The notes beneath the pieces were generated by a model. The model was given only the letters and a program-made list of their open reading frames with translations, was not told where the DNA came from and searched no databases. From contig CAJTQG010000007.1 of assembly GCA_910578605.1 (NCBI GenBank), positions 31,074 to 95,073 of the forward strand: 64,000 nt of DNA. The letters are read 5' to 3'. Of this stretch, positions 63,046 through 64,000 are shown piece by piece; the first letter of the stretch is position 1; the number at the start of each line of letters is the position of its first letter. Position numbers and translations under genes: made by a program. The stretch is from an uncultured Lachnospiraceae bacterium (lineage in GTDB: Bacteria; Bacillota; Clostridia; Lachnospirales; Lachnospiraceae).

Positions 63046-63231
63046 CTAATCAAGTCGGTCATTTTTTACAGACAGTTCAATACATACTGTCCTTTTCTGT
63101 TCCCTGCTCCTGCGCTTGCTCTCGTTTGACCTTTCCAACCTTACTTTTCTGGCACAAACAGGGCAATACTTTGACACGACAGAGCCTGGGACATACTCAA
63201 TGCCGCACACCATACAGTTTTGGGGCGGCAA
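63046..63231 (-). CDS. Small zinc-ribbon protein (61 aa)
   Basis: The product has two CxxC pairs (QNCMVCGIEYVPGSVVSKYC; YCPVCARKVR) and a basic tail (RLERSNESKRRSREQKR), suggesting zinc and nucleic-acid binding. The only start in frame is a TTG with a weak AAGTGAG site. Such proteins are common in mobile elements of this group. Reality of the gene is likely but not certain. Confidence 0.5.
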   Translation of the reverse strand: MPPQNCMVCGIEYVPGSVVSKYCPVCARKVRLERSNESKRRSREQKRTVCIELSVKNDRLD

Positions 63232-63318
63232 TGTTGTCTCACTTGTTCATCGGCTCTGCGTCTTATGCGTCTGGCTCTTTGATAGTTTATTTGTTTTCCC
63301 CTACAAATGGGAATTTAA

Positions 63319-64000
63319 CTACCTCTTAATTAATTGTTTAATTTGGGGAAGTATGAAACTCCCTAACAAATATAAATTACACAGATATACAAACAGATTT
63401 CCAATATACGAATAAAGAGTAAAGCGTCCTTTCATAGCAACCTGTGCTGATAATGTCTTTGTATCAGACTGAAAGTAATCGGTCTGTGCCAACACACAGC
63501 CCTTAACATTTGAAACAATCGACATTCCGTTATTTGTATGTCTGATTATATTACTTCCATTTTCAACCCCACGCACAATCGCTGTCTTTGCAGCTAATAA
63601 TGTCATTTCTTTCCAATCCGAAGCCGGAACAATTAGTATATCTACATTATTTCTACCTGCCTGCTGTATTTTAGACAAAAATGCCATATCAGAACATATA
63701 AACGGCGCAATTCTACCATATTCTGTATCAAAACTTTTTAGCATTCCATCTCCTTTTTGGCACAATTCTCCGATTGAACGTCCATGCTTAAAATATTCTG
63801 ATATTAGTTCTCCTTGTGGATTAAATACTACCGTTTTATTTTCCTTTAAGTCCTCGTAAGGGGTTTTCACCAGTAATGAAACAATCAAATAAATTTCTTC
63901 CTGTTTTGCCATATCCGACGCCCGTTGCAAAAGCATATCTTCATCTTGTTTTAAAACCGCTCCATTCAGTTCAGACCAAAAAACAATCTTTGCACCTGCT
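63319..64000 (-). CDS. Carbon-nitrogen hydrolase, apolipoprotein N-acyltransferase-like (partial)
   Basis: The frame is open at the window edge and gives 227 C-terminal residues. Nitrilase-fold landmarks are KIVFWSELNG (first catalytic Glu), KTVVFNPQGELISEYFKHG (Lys region), APFICSDMAF (catalytic Cys) and ASDWKEM. A C-terminal hydrophobic segment (YSYIGNLFVYLCNLYLLGSF) follows. Nitrilase domain plus terminal TM resembles Lnt, though N-terminal TM segments, expected upstream, lie outside the window. Confidence 0.8.
   Translation of the reverse strand, partial: AGAKIVFWSELNGAVLKQDEDMLLQRASDMAKQEEIYLIVSLLVKTPYEDLKENKTVVFNPQGELISEYFKHGRSIGELCQKGDGMLKSFDTEYGRIAPFICSDMAFLSKIQQAGRNNVDILIVPASDWKEMTLLAAKTAIVRGVENGSNIIRHTNNGMSIVSNVKGCVLAQTDYFQSDTKTLSAQVAMKGRFTLYSYIGNLFVYLCNLYLLGSFILPQIKQLIKR

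Noticed and set aside
1..64000. CRISPR array or intact insertion sequence
   Set aside because: No regularly spaced repeats and no complete transposase were seen; only the short tandem and inverted repeats listed above.

Overview
The window is low-GC DNA with tight gene packing and strong AGGAGG-type ribosome sites. It carries T-box and c-di-GMP-I riboswitches, reverse rubrerythrin, a flavin reductase-rubredoxin fusion, glycogen phosphorylase/MalQ and a BspA-like leucine-rich repeat protein. This fits an anaerobic Clostridia genome, most likely Lachnospiraceae (inference). No rRNA, CRISPR array or complete insertion sequence was seen.

Layout. 1-0.9 kb: the start of an HD-GYP response regulator, cut by the window edge. 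1.3-8 kb: an acetyltransferase, then an RNA-repair locus on the minus strand (RtcB ligase, a structured RNA with two tandem tRNA-like modules, a protein remnant, an SPFH/band-7 protein). This locus faces a pair of WYL-domain regulators across a 290-bp foldback repeat. 8-10.8 kb: a YtrA-type GntR regulator with ABC ATPase and permease. 11-19 kb: a patchwork of mobile-element debris (two integrase tails, a TnpV stub, a DUF6061-like stub) around cargo: a NUDIX-PPase-like fusion, GNAT genes, a broken M24 peptidase, a TetR/ABC/FtsX operon, an aminoglycoside phosphotransferase-like gene and a nitroreductase. 19-21.5 kb: a secreted protein under a c-di-GMP riboswitch, with a decayed tandem duplication behind it. 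21.8-26.8 kb: a K+ uptake cluster (ktrB, trkA, trkH, ktrA). 27-42 kb: cell-surface polysaccharide genes (GT2-TagF fusion, acyltransferases, UDP-galactopyranose mutase, glycosyltransferases, an 894-residue multidomain protein), interrupted by a trigger-factor-like lipoprotein and a PerR/rubrerythrin pair. 42-51 kb: LysR/methyltransferase, hemolysin III, glgP, and ileS with its T-box. 51-56 kb: two secreted proteins behind a second c-di-GMP riboswitch, a truncated HIT protein and two membrane proteins. 56-64 kb: malQ-plsC, a small Cys-containing protein, the flavin reductase-rubredoxin fusion, an amidohydrolase, a two-component system, a zinc-ribbon protein and a partial carbon-nitrogen hydrolase.

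Two themes tie genes together. c-di-GMP: an HD-GYP phosphodiesterase candidate and two GEMM-I switches, both apparently ON switches, controlling exported proteins. RNA repair: rtcB, tRNA-like RNA and SPFH, probably under the divergent WYL pair. The latter is the best candidate for an under-described system.
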